A stretch of 64,000 bases of DNA, taken from Bog-756 sp963833585. Lineage in GTDB: Bacteria; Actinomycetota; Acidimicrobiia; Acidimicrobiales; RAAP-2. The notes under the pieces are model-generated. The model made no database searches, was not told where the DNA came from, and saw only the letters and a list, made by a program, of their open reading frames with translations. A program made the position numbers and the translations under genes. Below, piece by piece: positions 44,983-53,597 of this stretch (position 1 is its first letter; every line of letters begins with the position of its first letter). The stretch spans positions 62,001 to 126,000 of the forward strand of contig CAWHYF010000003.1 of NCBI GenBank assembly GCA_963833585.1, in the 5' to 3' direction.

Positions 44983-46179
44983 ATGACGAAGTCTGAAGAT
45001 CTCGATGTTGTGATTGTCGGAGCCGGAATCGCTGGACTGACTACGGCAATCGCTTTACATGCATCAGGCATCAAGGTCCAAGTGCTGGACCGGGCTACTG
45101 CCCTCACGGAGTCGGGTACGGCACTCTCCCTTTGGCCAAATGCACTGGCAGCGCTGGCCCGCATTGGCCTCACTGATGCCGTTGGCGAGATTGGATTCGA
45201 AGAGCCAAACGGAATCATCTGTGATTCGGCGGGCCACTTGATCGTGCGGGTCGATCAGAGCCGACTTAACCGACATCTCGGTACACCCACGCTTGTCGTC
45301 CACCGGGCTGATCTTCAACGGGTTCTGCTCGACGCCGCAAATGAGATCCCGATCGTGCTTCGAACGCCAGTGGTGACCGTGAAGACCGAGGGTGATGTGG
45401 GCGTCGTCGAACTTGCGGATGGCGACGACGTTCGAGCGTCGATGGTGCTGGCTTGTGACGGAGTGCGATCGGTCGCTCGACGCCTCACCAACAATCCGAC
45501 TCCTCGGTATACGGGGCGCTCCTCCTGGCGGGCGGTGCTCAGCCATGCATCCCACCTGGTGGACGAGGCCTGCCTAACCGCAGACTATGGAAAGCAGTTT
45601 ATTGTCAGCCGCATGCGTGGCGATCTGACCTACTGGGCCGCCGACGTCGCCCTGCCAGAGGGTGCGAACGAGGCGCTCACGGACAGAAAGTCGTTCCTCC
45701 TTGGTGCCTACCGAGAATGGCACGATCCCATTGCCGATTTGATCGAGATGACCGCCGAGGAGGATCTGGTCATCGCCGACATCTACGACGCCGTTCCTCG
45801 AACATTGACGGCTGGTCGTGTCGCACTGCTCGGAGATGCCGCTCATCCGATGACGCCCGATCTCGGGCAGGGCGCCTGTCAGGGCATCGAAGACGGTGTC
45901 GTCGTGGCGGGTTGCTTGTCTTACTCGCCCGACCCTCGTGCCGCCCTGGCCAGCTATGAATCAATCCGACTACGACGGGTTCGGGGGATGGTCAGAGATT
46001 CTCGGCGCCTGGGATGGGTCGCAACGTCGGCATCACCCGCTGTCTCTAAGATCAGGAACGCCGGCGTGGCTCACATGCCGGATTGGCTGAACCGGGAGCT
46101 GGTTGGAAGATATGCTAGCGAACGGGCCTTCCTTCGGACTCTTCCCGACGAATGGCTCGCTGTCGAGCACGCAGGATGA
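44983..46179 (+). CDS. FAD-dependent monooxygenase (PHBH-like aromatic hydroxylase)
   Basis: 398 residues, GAAGGA ribosome site 7 nt upstream. GxGxxG in VVIVGAGIAGLTTAIALH, the conserved DG of VLACDGVRSVARR, and the second FAD motif RVALLGDAAHPMTPDLGQGACQGIEDG. SLWPNALAALARIGL matches aromatic-ring hydroxylases of the salicylate/UbiH group. Uses NAD(P)H and O2. Downstream 420 bp contain a methyltransferase relic, so a larger gene set may once have stood here. Confidence 0.9.
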   Translation: MTKSEDLDVVIVGAGIAGLTTAIALHASGIKVQVLDRATALTESGTALSLWPNALAALARIGLTDAVGEIGFEEPNGIICDSAGHLIVRVDQSRLNRHLGTPTLVVHRADLQRVLLDAANEIPIVLRTPVVTVKTEGDVGVVELADGDDVRASMVLACDGVRSVARRLTNNPTPRYTGRSSWRAVLSHASHLVDEACLTADYGKQFIVSRMRGDLTYWAADVALPEGANEALTDRKSFLLGAYREWHDPIADLIEMTAEEDLVIADIYDAVPRTLTAGRVALLGDAAHPMTPDLGQGACQGIEDGVVVAGCLSYSPDPRAALASYESIRLRRVRGMVRDSRRLGWVATSASPAVSKIRNAGVAHMPDWLNRELVGRYASERAFLRTLPDEWLAVEHAG

Positions 46180-46200
46180 GTGAAGTCCTGAGCTATATCT

Positions 46201-46510
46201 GACCCCGACAAACGAGATCGACGCCGGGACATCGTCCGCCGTGGCTACGCTCGGTTTCAGATCTGTACCGTTCAGACGATGCGGCAAGAAGTGACCGGCC
46301 CGCAGGAACAGCCACCTATCGCACCTGGGTGACCGAACTTGCCCTCCTTCTCAATCCGGGGGCCACGGTTTGGTGCGGGCATACCGGCCACCAGGCACTC
46401 GCCGACGCCCAATTCGATGTGTTGGGGTATCGATTTCTCGGAAGTGCAGATCGCACGTGCTCGTTCGCTCGTACCAAATGCGACATTTGATGGTGAGTCG
46501 AGTCCGCCCC
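46201..46510 (+). pseudogene. remnant of a SAM-dependent methyltransferase
   Basis: Scattered over at least three frames: DPDKRDRRRDIVRRGY (from 46201), YRSDDAARSDRPAGTATYRT and WVTELALLLNPGATV (to ~46370), QALADAQFDVLG, then GIDFSEVQIARARSLVPNAT (46427-46488). This is the order of a methyltransferase of the 'GYDAISxxYRSDD...VDFSxxQIxRARxLVP' type, with motif I (DLGCGTG) damaged by a small deletion and the C-terminal half missing. No promoter is needed to explain it; it is a relic within the island. Confidence 0.72.
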
Positions 46511-46603
46511 GGAAGGTCGGATGATGATTGGAGTTGCACAGCTCTGACAGGGCCTCAACTACGTGCGAGGTCCGTTCGGCGACTGCCGTGACCAGGTCCT
46601 CCA

Positions 46604-47521
46604 TCATTCTGGTTGTAGCAGCAACTCGGGAATGTGGACTACCACCGGTCCGGTTGCCAGGTAGCTCGTTATTTTGCTCGGAACTCGCACCTCTGGATCG
46701 GACTCGTAACGTCTGCGGATTGCGCTGAGATCATCGGACAGCATGAGTGCAACGATGTCGTCGACATATCCGTCATCGCTCTCGGTCTCGCCCCGTCCCG
46801 CCAAAGTGCCCCAGCCATCCCACGGGAGCATCTCCACTTTGTTGAGACCGGCGAGGTCACAGGCGACGTTCCCACGAATGAACCATTTGCCCCACATGTC
46901 GAGGATGCCAAACTGGTCTGCATTCTCGACGCCCGCTCGACATTTGAGCCAGGCATCACCGGCGGTGAGAAAGTATCCACTCGGCAGATCAGCGGGATCG
47001 AACTGCAGCCCGAGTCTCGCATGCTGGAAAGGGTCGATCTGGGCATCCAGCATGACCCAGCGGTCCTCGTTCCAGTATTCCACCACCCAATGATCCACCC
47101 ACTTGCCCTCATCGAAATAGTTGGCGAAGCCACAGCGTGCTCGTGCTGGTATTCCTACCCGTCTAAAAAGGGCAGCAGTGAGCGTGGCGAAATGTCTGCA
47201 GTTACCGAGAACTCGCATTTTAGCGGAGCGAATCTCCGATGGCAGCGTGACATCAATCTCCATGAGTTGTTTGATCATCGAGCAAGCCGATCGAATCTGA
47301 AGCTCGCCCTCTCGGTCGGCGGGAATCACGACGCCATAGGCCTCGGCCCAAAATCGATGGAGGACGAGACCTTGCACAACTGTGACCAAACCTGCGGGAT
47401 CATTGGGCAGATCTACGAGTAGCTCTTCGACGTCTCGGAGATCAGTCATTGGCCCGGCGGAAGCGTAGTAGTTGAGGTCATCGCCACCTGGAAGCGTCAC
47501 ATCTCTCCGTGCTCGATTCAC
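46604..47521 (-). CDS. transglutaminase-like domain protein
   Basis: 305 residues from GTG 47521 (ATG 47449 is an alternative start). The catalytic triad region is visible: RVLGNCRHFATLTAALFRRVGIPAR (Cys), KWVDHWVVEYWNEDRWVMLDAQID (His and Asp). N-terminal LVTVVQGLVLHRFW is shared with actinobacterial members. Such proteins act as cysteine peptidases or amidases rather than cross-linkers. C-terminal ~110 residues (GDAWLKCRAG..FGILDMWGKWFIRGN) are specific to this subgroup. Cytosolic, no signal peptide. Confidence 0.85.
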   Translation of the reverse strand: MNRARRDVTLPGGDDLNYYASAGPMTDLRDVEELLVDLPNDPAGLVTVVQGLVLHRFWAEAYGVVIPADREGELQIRSACSMIKQLMEIDVTLPSEIRSAKMRVLGNCRHFATLTAALFRRVGIPARARCGFANYFDEGKWVDHWVVEYWNEDRWVMLDAQIDPFQHARLGLQFDPADLPSGYFLTAGDAWLKCRAGVENADQFGILDMWGKWFIRGNVACDLAGLNKVEMLPWDGWGTLAGRGETESDDGYVDDIVALMLSDDLSAIRRRYESDPEVRVPSKITSYLATGPVVVHIPELLLQPE

Positions 47522-47721
47522 TCAACAAGTTTGCCAGGCTCCCCTGCTCCGGGTCTGAACCGGGTCGGTGACCGCATCAAAACATTGGCCAGTAAAGGGA
47601 GTCTCCCGCCGGCGGCAGAGGACTGACAGGCAAGGAACCCGATTATTCATGGTGGGGGTCATAGACGGCCACAAAGAGATAGCCAGCTTGACACCAGTCA
47701 CAACGTGGCCTTACGAGCCAC
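47522..47721. other. intergenic spacer
   Basis: No supported gene between the transglutaminase start and the padR promoter. A ~70-codon plus frame running into padR lacks any family resemblance. Confidence 0.4.
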
Positions 47722-47749
47722 TTGACTATTACGACTTTCGGAATAGTAT
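47722..47749 (+). promoter_or_regulatory. consensus-like promoter for padR operon
   Basis: TTGACT (47722-47727), 16-bp spacer, TAGTAT (47744-47749). One of the few classic -35/-10 pairs in the window. GGAAAGG ribosome site 7 nt before ATG 47777. Confidence 0.6.
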
Positions 47750-47776
47750 GAGCCCGGGCGACGGAAAGGCCGGGCA

Positions 47777-48094
47777 ATGAAATCGAAGCGGCTTGGCCGG
47801 ACACAGGACCCCACCATTCTCGTGCTCACCAGCCTCTCGGGGGGTCCGAAGCACGGCTACGCCGTCATCAAGGACATCGAGAAGATGAGCGGCGTCTCCT
47901 TTGGTCCGGGAACCCTCTATGGCGTGCTTGCTCGCCTGGAGGACGAAGGCCTCGTTGAGTCGATGCCTAGCGATGACCATCGGCGGCCGTACCGCATTAC
48001 CGGCAACGGGGCGGCCGCCCTTCGGGAGCGACTGGAAGCCAACGTCAAAGTGGCCAGCATCGGCTTCAAGCGGCTCGGAGCACTCGGGACATGA
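47777..48094 (+). CDS. PadR family transcriptional regulator
   Basis: 105 residues. ILVLTSLSGGPKHGYAVIKDIEKMSGVSFGPGTLYGVLARLEDEGLVESMPSDDHRRPYRITGNG: the winged helix with GTLYGVLARLEDEGL and the YRIT wing are diagnostic for PadR. Short C-terminal helix. Overlaps the following membrane protein gene by 4 bp (ATGA), the common arrangement in which PadR controls its own partner. Confidence 0.92.
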   Translation: MKSKRLGRTQDPTILVLTSLSGGPKHGYAVIKDIEKMSGVSFGPGTLYGVLARLEDEGLVESMPSDDHRRPYRITGNGAAALRERLEANVKVASIGFKRLGALGT

Positions 48095-49107
48095 ACACCG
48101 GAAAAGCGATTGAGCTGGCCTTGCGGTGCTACCCGAGCTGGTGGCGGGAACGGTATGCCGACGAAGTCCGAGTGGTTTCCCGGGATTTGACGGCTGAAGG
48201 GCGCTCGACACTAAGGGTCACCCTCAATCTCCTGGGAGGGGCGTTTCAGGCCCGCTCCCGGGCCCAGGGCATGCCGAAAACGTACGGGCTCTGGTCGGTT
48301 CGGACCAGGACCTCGATCGCTGCGGCGACCCTACCTTGGCTCTTGGTTGCCCCATTTCTCGGAGCCTCCGTTGGCAACATGAGCTTCCACTCGTCGGAAG
48401 GCCCCGTCGCCGCGTCGACCATCTCAGCAATACCCACCCAGCTCCTGATCATGAAGCATCTGACTCCAGCTCCGCCGCTCGCACCTGCCGGACGGTTTGT
48501 GGGGTACTCGTATCTGGCGCTCACCGTGCTGAGCTTGGTGACGTTCGTCGTGCTCATCAGCGGTTGGGCAAGTCTGACAAGCGCCATCAAGCGATCGACT
48601 ATTGCCCACCGACGGCGTTTGCGACTTCTCGCTTGGGCTCCAGTATTCGCCCTTCTTGTCGACTTAGTTCTTGTGATCACTCAGGTCACAGTGCGACCGA
48701 CGATCACAGGTCGAGGTGCTGCTGGTGGAAATCCCGCCATTTCGCACCTTCTCAACTATGCGCTACCGACCGTGGCGATTGTCGGTTGGCTGATCTCTGT
48801 TGCTTGCGTAGGGGTTGCAGCAAGACGAGCCGAGGTTGCGCCCACGGACCTGAGCTTTGGAAAATCGGTAGCTGTAGTCGTTGCGTTGCTGTCGGCCCTT
48901 TATGTGGCTGCCTACGCAATGTGGGGCATCGGCCTCATCGTGCAGGCTCGACAGAGTGCGAATGGCAACTTCACTACCATTGCGTTTTCCCACTCAGGGC
49001 TCTGGCTACCGATGATGGTCCTACTCATCGCCACCGCTGCTGTGTCCGTTATGAGCGCCCGTGCAGCGAGAAGTTCGTGGAAGGTCATCTCCGCCACTTT
49101 CATTTGA
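48091..49107 (+). CDS. multi-pass membrane protein paired with PadR
   Basis: 338 residues. A short N-terminal segment ALRCYPSWWRERYADEVRVVSRDLTAEG (resembling the HAAS-type N-terminus of PadR-linked proteins, 'YP..WRxRYGxE') is followed by about seven TM helices (TLPWLLVAPFLGASVG, YLALTVLSLVTFVVLIS, LAWAPVFALLVDLVLVI, LPTVAIVGWLISVACVG, VAVVVALLSALYVAAY, GLWLPMMVLLIATAAVSVM). Translationally coupled to padR. Function unknown; probably a stress-responsive membrane component. Confidence 0.8.
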   Translation: MNTGKAIELALRCYPSWWRERYADEVRVVSRDLTAEGRSTLRVTLNLLGGAFQARSRAQGMPKTYGLWSVRTRTSIAAATLPWLLVAPFLGASVGNMSFHSSEGPVAASTISAIPTQLLIMKHLTPAPPLAPAGRFVGYSYLALTVLSLVTFVVLISGWASLTSAIKRSTIAHRRRLRLLAWAPVFALLVDLVLVITQVTVRPTITGRGAAGGNPAISHLLNYALPTVAIVGWLISVACVGVAARRAEVAPTDLSFGKSVAVVVALLSALYVAAYAMWGIGLIVQARQSANGNFTTIAFSHSGLWLPMMVLLIATAAVSVMSARAARSSWKVISATFI

Positions 49108-49142
49108 TTCCAGCCTGGGGTTCCTGCCCTTGGGGGTTGGCT

Positions 49143-50231
49143 ATGGAAGCCAAGGGTCCGACCTGTCAGGCTGGGAGCGTGTTTGAACGCTTCACCGATT
49201 CGGCGAGGCAGGTCCTCGTGCTGGCCCAGGAGGAGGCCCGCCTGCTCGGCCATGGTTTCATAGGTACTGAACACCTGCTGCTGGGCCTCATTCACCAAGA
49301 CGGTGAGACGGCACACGTCCTCACTGACCTCGGGGCATCGCTTCCCGCAGTCCGAGAGCGGGTCGAGGAGACGATCGGGCTCGCCGGAGAGCAACCCTCG
49401 GGCTCACCTCCATTTACTCCACGATCAAAGAAGGTCCTGGAGCTGTCCCTCCGGGAGACGCTTCAGCTCGGCCACCACGACATCGGACCGGAGCACCTAA
49501 TGCTCGGACTTGTCCGTGAAGGAGAAGGGGTCGCCTGTCAGGTTCTGGTCATGCTCGGCATCGACCTCGCCGAAGTGCGTCAGCGGGTCGTGCAACAACT
49601 TGGTGGGGCGCCGGGTCACGAGACACCCGAAAACCCGGCCCGGCAGGTGGCACCCCCGGTCGGTCGCCGCCCTTTAGCGTCCCTCGTGGTGTGCTCGTTC
49701 TGCGGCCTCGGTCCCCCAGCGTCGGGCCAACTGGTCTCGGGCGACCATGCCTTCATCTGCGAGAGCTGCATCCGCCGTTGGTCGATGCGACTCGGCCCAC
49801 GCTCGACAAGTGTTGGTCATACCTGGGTGTCAAGATCATCTGCGGAAGCCGTAATGCCGGGAGATCAGCCTGCTGATCCCGACTCGGCTCGGGCTGAGAT
49901 CACGGCCGTTTTCACCAACTACGGAGACGTTAGTGAAGATGGTCAGTCGGCCCTCGGAATCGAAAACGGTGGCGACCTCGGGTGGGCACTGAAGGCAGTG
50001 AGGGCGAACCGCCAGTCCTACCTGGACTCCGAGGTCGTCTTCACAGTGAATGAGATCGTCTTCGTAGACCCCGAGCACGCCGCAGTGTGGTACTCAATCT
50101 CTGTGAACGGTAATCAGGTGTTGAATCGTCACCGTGGTGACGCTGTGGTGGTTGAAGGAGCCTGGAACATTGCCCGTTCGACCTTCAGTCAGCTCCTCGC
50201 CATGGGGGGCGTCACTCTCCCTCCTGACTAG
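49143..50231 (+). CDS. double Clp-N domain plus ClpX-type zinc finger plus NTF2-like domain, no ATPase
   Basis: 362 residues from ATG 49143 (GTG 49179, giving VFERFTDSARQVLVLAQEEA, is an equally family-like start). Residues ~13-75 and ~90-155 are the two ClpA/ClpC N-terminal repeats (GHGFIGTEHLLLGLIHQDGE; GHHDIGPEHLMLGLVREGEG). Residues ~180-210 (VVCSFCGLGPPASGQLVSGD, FICESCIRRW) form the C4 zinc finger of ClpX. The last ~130 residues (AEITAVFTNYGDVSEDGQS..GDAVVVEGAWNIARSTF) look like an NTF2/SnoaL-type fold. AAA+ modules are absent. Likely binds Clp substrates or adaptors without unfolding them. Confidence 0.82.
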   Translation: MEAKGPTCQAGSVFERFTDSARQVLVLAQEEARLLGHGFIGTEHLLLGLIHQDGETAHVLTDLGASLPAVRERVEETIGLAGEQPSGSPPFTPRSKKVLELSLRETLQLGHHDIGPEHLMLGLVREGEGVACQVLVMLGIDLAEVRQRVVQQLGGAPGHETPENPARQVAPPVGRRPLASLVVCSFCGLGPPASGQLVSGDHAFICESCIRRWSMRLGPRSTSVGHTWVSRSSAEAVMPGDQPADPDSARAEITAVFTNYGDVSEDGQSALGIENGGDLGWALKAVRANRQSYLDSEVVFTVNEIVFVDPEHAAVWYSISVNGNQVLNRHRGDAVVVEGAWNIARSTFSQLLAMGGVTLPPD

Positions 50232-50252
50232 GCCGGGTGGGCCGCTGTGTTT

Positions 50253-50270
50253 ATCCCACCCGTGGGATTT
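50253..50270. terminator. bidirectional hairpin between convergent genes
   Basis: ATCCCA (50253-50258) and TGGGAT (50263-50268) enclose a CCCG loop, with T's following on the plus strand and A's preceding. It sits between the Clp-N fusion gene and the minus-strand small basic protein gene. Confidence 0.5.
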
Positions 50271-50313
50271 ACTAGGCCTGAAAGGGACCTGCCATGGGGG
50301 GTAGAAACGAGAG

Positions 50314-50580
50314 TCACGAGGTCCTTCGACATTTTGCTGCAGTTTCCGCCGATCGGTGATTGACCGTGCAGGTCCCATGATGAAAGACAGGAGCCTTCCT
50401 GGTCTTCCGGCGCTTGGTGTTCAGTGATCTCGTCGCACCGTAGGTGGCATTACCCACGGGGTGGACGGATGGGCGCAACCTCTTGACCGATTTGGGAGTT
50501 GCAGCTCGCCTTACGGAACGCACCGGATGAGCGGCCCGACGGACCCTCCTCGGAATGAATAGACGGGACAGAAAGCCCAC
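50314..50580 (-). CDS. small highly basic protein
   Basis: 88 residues from GTG 50580 (AAGGGA site upstream). GFLSRLFIPRRVRRAAHPVRS, VRRAATPKSVKRLRPSVHPVG, then a C-terminal HHGTCTVNHRSAETAAKCRR with two Cys and two His in a C-x6-10 pattern. Similar small Arg-rich proteins beginning 'GFLxRLF...PVR.HP' occur in actinobacteria. Strong positive charge suggests nucleic-acid or ribosome binding; this is inference. Confidence 0.5.
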   Translation of the reverse strand: MGFLSRLFIPRRVRRAAHPVRSVRRAATPKSVKRLRPSVHPVGNATYGATRSLNTKRRKTRKAPVFHHGTCTVNHRSAETAAKCRRTS

Positions 50581-50602
50581 GATTCCCTTGCCCTTGCTAC
50601 TG

Positions 50603-51373
50603 CTACTGGGTGGTAAAACTGGTCAAGCACGACGCTGATCCGACATTGGCGGTGACCACCACTGTGTAGCCGTGGGTGGCACCGCTGATGTAGAAGGGGA
50701 CCGCCGCACTGCCTCCGTCATCGGTCCCTCCGCCGAACATAGAGGTGGTCGTCCTGTAATAGGCCGTGATACTGACCGGGGTATTCGGGACATTCGACTG
50801 GACGTTTGCCGTTTCGTAGCTGTACTGAGGTGGATTGGGCACCGACATGGACACGCTGCAACTCGGTGAACCGGGGGCTGGTGCAGGTGCGGCCGGAGCC
50901 GGTGCCACCGCCGAGCCGAGGAACGGGGCACCGAAGGGGAAGATCCCGCCGTCTGATGCCACGAACCAATACCCACCACTTGCCACATCGGGTGCCATCT
51001 CTACGATTGGCCTATTGAGCTGGATGGCACCTGTCGATCCCTGGAAGGCGGCGTCACCGAAGGAGAAGATCCCTCCGTCCCCTGCCACTATCCAGTACCC
51101 GCCGCCGTCCGAGGTCGAGGCCATGCCGACCACCAGCTTGGTCAACGGCACCGCTCCCATCGAACCGAGGAATGGAGCATTGAATGAGAAGATGCCGCCG
51201 TCCGAAGCCACGAGCCAGTAACCCCCCGTAGCACTATCCGTTGCCATACCAACAACTGGGCGATTGAGGTGAATCAGCCCAGTGCCACCCTGAAAGGCTG
51301 CATCTCCAAACGAGAAGATTCCTCCATCGGAAGCAACCAGCCAGTACCCAAGACCCGTCTGGTCGACGGCCAT
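50603..51373 (-). CDS. DGGIFSF-repeat protein, 5'-truncated
   Basis: 256 residues. Four ~38-residue repeats of the form GYWLVASDGGIFSFGDAAFQ-G-S/T-G...L-N-R-P-V-V-G-M (from residue ~9 to ~150), then a Pro/Ala linker and a ~90-residue C-terminal domain (CSVSMSVPNPPQYSYETANV..SASCLTSFTTQ) with two Cys. Such repeats form secreted beta-propeller-like proteins common in Acidimicrobiia. No signal peptide: the frame starts at ATG 51373, exactly where the upstream PH-like gene loses homology, so the 5' part has been deleted. Confidence 0.75.
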   Translation of the reverse strand: MAVDQTGLGYWLVASDGGIFSFGDAAFQGGTGLIHLNRPVVGMATDSATGGYWLVASDGGIFSFNAPFLGSMGAVPLTKLVVGMASTSDGGGYWIVAGDGGIFSFGDAAFQGSTGAIQLNRPIVEMAPDVASGGYWFVASDGGIFPFGAPFLGSAVAPAPAAPAPAPGSPSCSVSMSVPNPPQYSYETANVQSNVPNTPVSITAYYRTTTSMFGGGTDDGGSAAVPFYISGATHGYTVVVTANVGSASCLTSFTTQ

Positions 51374-51903
51374 TCATAGTGCACCGTGGTCGGCTTCTGC
51401 CGATTGGAGACGGAGAACGTCGTCGACCCAGCTGCATCGTCGTGCTCAAATCCGACAAGCTTGGCGAAGGCGCATTCTCGGGTCTGCTTGCCGCCCTGGA
51501 AGATCACCCGCTGGTTGGTGATGAAACAGCTCCCCGTGTCGATGGCGGTCGCAATCGGTGTCCCTTGCACAAAGTGGCCCTTGTTGACTCCAACCCGGTA
51601 GCGGACGGTGCGTCCTCCAAGGCTGCCAATAGGGATCGAGACACCCTGCGACCTTCCGCCGTAGTGGCCGGGACCTCTTCGGTCCTCGATCAGGGCCACG
51701 CCGGTGACCTTGTAGAACACCGCTTCACCCTTTTTCAGCAAGATGTTCTCGGCTCCGGTGCCATCGAAGTTCTGAGCTACGTCGAGCAGCTGGGCCTGGG
51801 CGTCCCGATCCGCCTGCCATACGGCAAGGGCTTGCTCGTACTCCTTGGCCGCCTTCTTCACCTTGTGGTCCTCGAACACGTCCCGCACCTCCGTAACGGC
51901 CAT
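51274..51903 (-). CDS. bacterial PH-like domain protein, 3'-truncated chimera
   Basis: From ATG 51903: AVTEVRDVFEDHKVKKAAKEYEQALAVWQ (helix), GAENILLKKGEAVFYKVTGVALIEDRRGPGHYGG, SIPIGSLGGRTVRYRVG, GSCFITNQRVIFQGGKQTRECAFAKLVGFEHDD, FSVSNRQKPTTVHY. This is the PH-like ('ITNQRVIF') domain found in actinobacterial proteins. After HY (~51376) the sequence runs into the DGGIFSF-repeat gene out of frame, adding ~33 unrelated residues. The normal C-terminus is gone. A deletion joined the two genes. Confidence 0.72.
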   Translation of the reverse strand: MAVTEVRDVFEDHKVKKAAKEYEQALAVWQADRDAQAQLLDVAQNFDGTGAENILLKKGEAVFYKVTGVALIEDRRGPGHYGGRSQGVSIPIGSLGGRTVRYRVGVNKGHFVQGTPIATAIDTGSCFITNQRVIFQGGKQTRECAFAKLVGFEHDDAAGSTTFSVSNRQKPTTVHYEWPSTRRVLGTGWLLPMEESSRLEMQPFRVALG

Positions 51904-52068
51904 CAGGCGGCCGAGAGCGGGCCCTTGGGACCACGTTTTCCGCCTCACCAAGCTTCATCGGCGGCTCGGGACCTTCACCTTGACCTAGATTCCGCCGATC
52001 TAGTGACCATCTGAGCACATTCTGGAGCTGGGCTACCGCTCCACGACTGTCGAGAAGCGAGGACCTTC

Positions 52069-52935
52069 ATGGCACGAACAAGGCAGTTCCAGACCCTCGC
52101 CCACGACCAGAACGCCTACGACCACTTCGCCAAGGTCGTAGAGGTCCCCCTGACGGTGCTGGCCCTTCTCTGGTTGCCGGTACTCGTGCTGCCATATGTC
52201 ATCCACCTGTCGCCCGAGGTCAACGAGACCTTTGAGGCGATCGATCTGTTTGTCTGGGCGGCCTTCGTAACCGAGTATCTGGTGAAGCTGTACCTGTCGC
52301 CAAACCGACGAGGGTTCTTCACCCACCATCTGATTGACCTCGCCGTAATCACGCTTCCCATGCTTCGTCCCCTGCGGGCGGCTCGGCTTCTGCGACTCCT
52401 TAACCTGGCCCGGGTCGGTGTGGTCCTTGCCAATGCGCTTCGACGCACCAAAGCGCTCTTTACTCATCGTGGGCTGCATTTCGTTCTTCTGGCCGTGCTG
52501 GCGATCGTGTTCGCTTGCTCGGCCCTTGTGCTGTCCTTTGAAGGCCATGCCAAAGGCTCGAACATCCACAACTTCGGCGACGCTCTGTGGTGGGCCATTG
52601 TCACGGTGACGACCATCGGTTACGGAGATAAATATCCAATCACATCGGGTGGCCGGGGTGTGGCCATAGTGCTCATGTTCGTGGGCATCGGTCTAATCGG
52701 CGTCCTAACCGCCACCGTGGCGTCGTACTTCGTCACCCAGAACGCTGACGAGGACAAGGCCGAGCTCGTCGAGCGCCTCGACCGCATAGAGGCGATGCTT
52801 GTTGAGCTGACCGGCCATTCAGCGAACGAGAGACCGTCGACGGCTGAGGCGTTGAAGGGCGAGGAAAGCAGCGATGAGGAGCGTCCGTCGCCAAATCAAA
52901 TGGAGGTCCGAACTTCGACTTCTGCGTCAGCCTGA
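52069..52935 (+). CDS. voltage-gated-type potassium channel
   Basis: 288 residues. Six TM segments: four of a voltage-sensor-like unit (IDLFVWAAFVTEYLVKLYLSP; PLRAARLLRLLNLARVG carries the S4 arginines), pore helix with LWWAIVTVTTIGYGDKYPIT (selectivity filter TIGYGD), and S6 GVAIVLMFVGIGLIGVLTATVASYFV. A coiled-coil-like cytosolic tail ADEDKAELVERLDRIEAMLVEL follows. Forms a tetrameric K+ channel in the plasma membrane. Independent promoter; no operon partner. Confidence 0.92.
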   Translation: MARTRQFQTLAHDQNAYDHFAKVVEVPLTVLALLWLPVLVLPYVIHLSPEVNETFEAIDLFVWAAFVTEYLVKLYLSPNRRGFFTHHLIDLAVITLPMLRPLRAARLLRLLNLARVGVVLANALRRTKALFTHRGLHFVLLAVLAIVFACSALVLSFEGHAKGSNIHNFGDALWWAIVTVTTIGYGDKYPITSGGRGVAIVLMFVGIGLIGVLTATVASYFVTQNADEDKAELVERLDRIEAMLVELTGHSANERPSTAEALKGEESSDEERPSPNQMEVRTSTSASA

Positions 52936-53067
52936 ACTGGACGCTTAATCCAGCGCCCTGGCGTGTCTTCGATGAAGGCAACCATCCCGGCCACGACTTC
53001 GAACCGCTGCCTTTGGTTCCAGTTCCGCCGCACCTAGTGATTTTGGCAGAGGTGGCGATCGACGCTG

Positions 53068-53340
53068 CTACCCCAGGTCCAGAGCTTCGACCCTCTCTAC
53101 CCACCAAGCAATGAGGCCTGCCCTCATCTCGTCGGTAAGGGGACCTCCAGCCATCAGGATCTTGTAGTTGATCTGGCCCAATTTGAGGACGCCCATCTCG
53201 TTCTCTAACCAGTCGACGGACTGATCGACCAGGTCCGAGTGCTCATTGGCGATGCGGTCGGAGTACCAGATTTCAAACCCACCCGGCGTCTCGTCAGCGT
53301 GGACGTCGCCTACAAGTGGACCGGGCCGATCGTCCTTCAT
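53068..53340 (-). CDS. hypothetical protein
   Basis: 90 residues from ATG 53340 (MKDDRPGPLVGDVHADETPG). TACATT (53352-53347) stands 6 nt before the ATG, the window's leaderless pattern, which favours this start over one 27 codons upstream. Sequence is acidic and helical with four Trp (FEIWYSDRIANEHSDLVDQS, AGLIAWWVERVEALDLG). No family recognised. Confidence 0.6.
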   Translation of the reverse strand: MKDDRPGPLVGDVHADETPGGFEIWYSDRIANEHSDLVDQSVDWLENEMGVLKLGQINYKILMAGGPLTDEMRAGLIAWWVERVEALDLG

Positions 53341-53597
53341 ACGTTCAATGTAGCCAGAGGGTTGGGATGGTCCGTCTGTGGTGTTAACCGTTTGGGCGGT
53401 TGGCTGAGCCCAATGCGACACCTGCGGGGACCCATCCCACTTCTCGGTACTCGATGATGGGGAATCCCTGCACTAGGACACCGGTGGCACTCCTAGTGGT
53501 CTGGAGGGAAATCGGCATGCGGCGCTGAATCCAGCCCGATACCACACCACCTCAGCGATTCATGTGGTTGGGGGTGGAGTCACTTCCTCGGTGGCCG

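Noticed and set aside
47568..47780. ~70-codon plus frame before padR
   Set aside because: Spans the padR promoter; no similarity or ribosome site.
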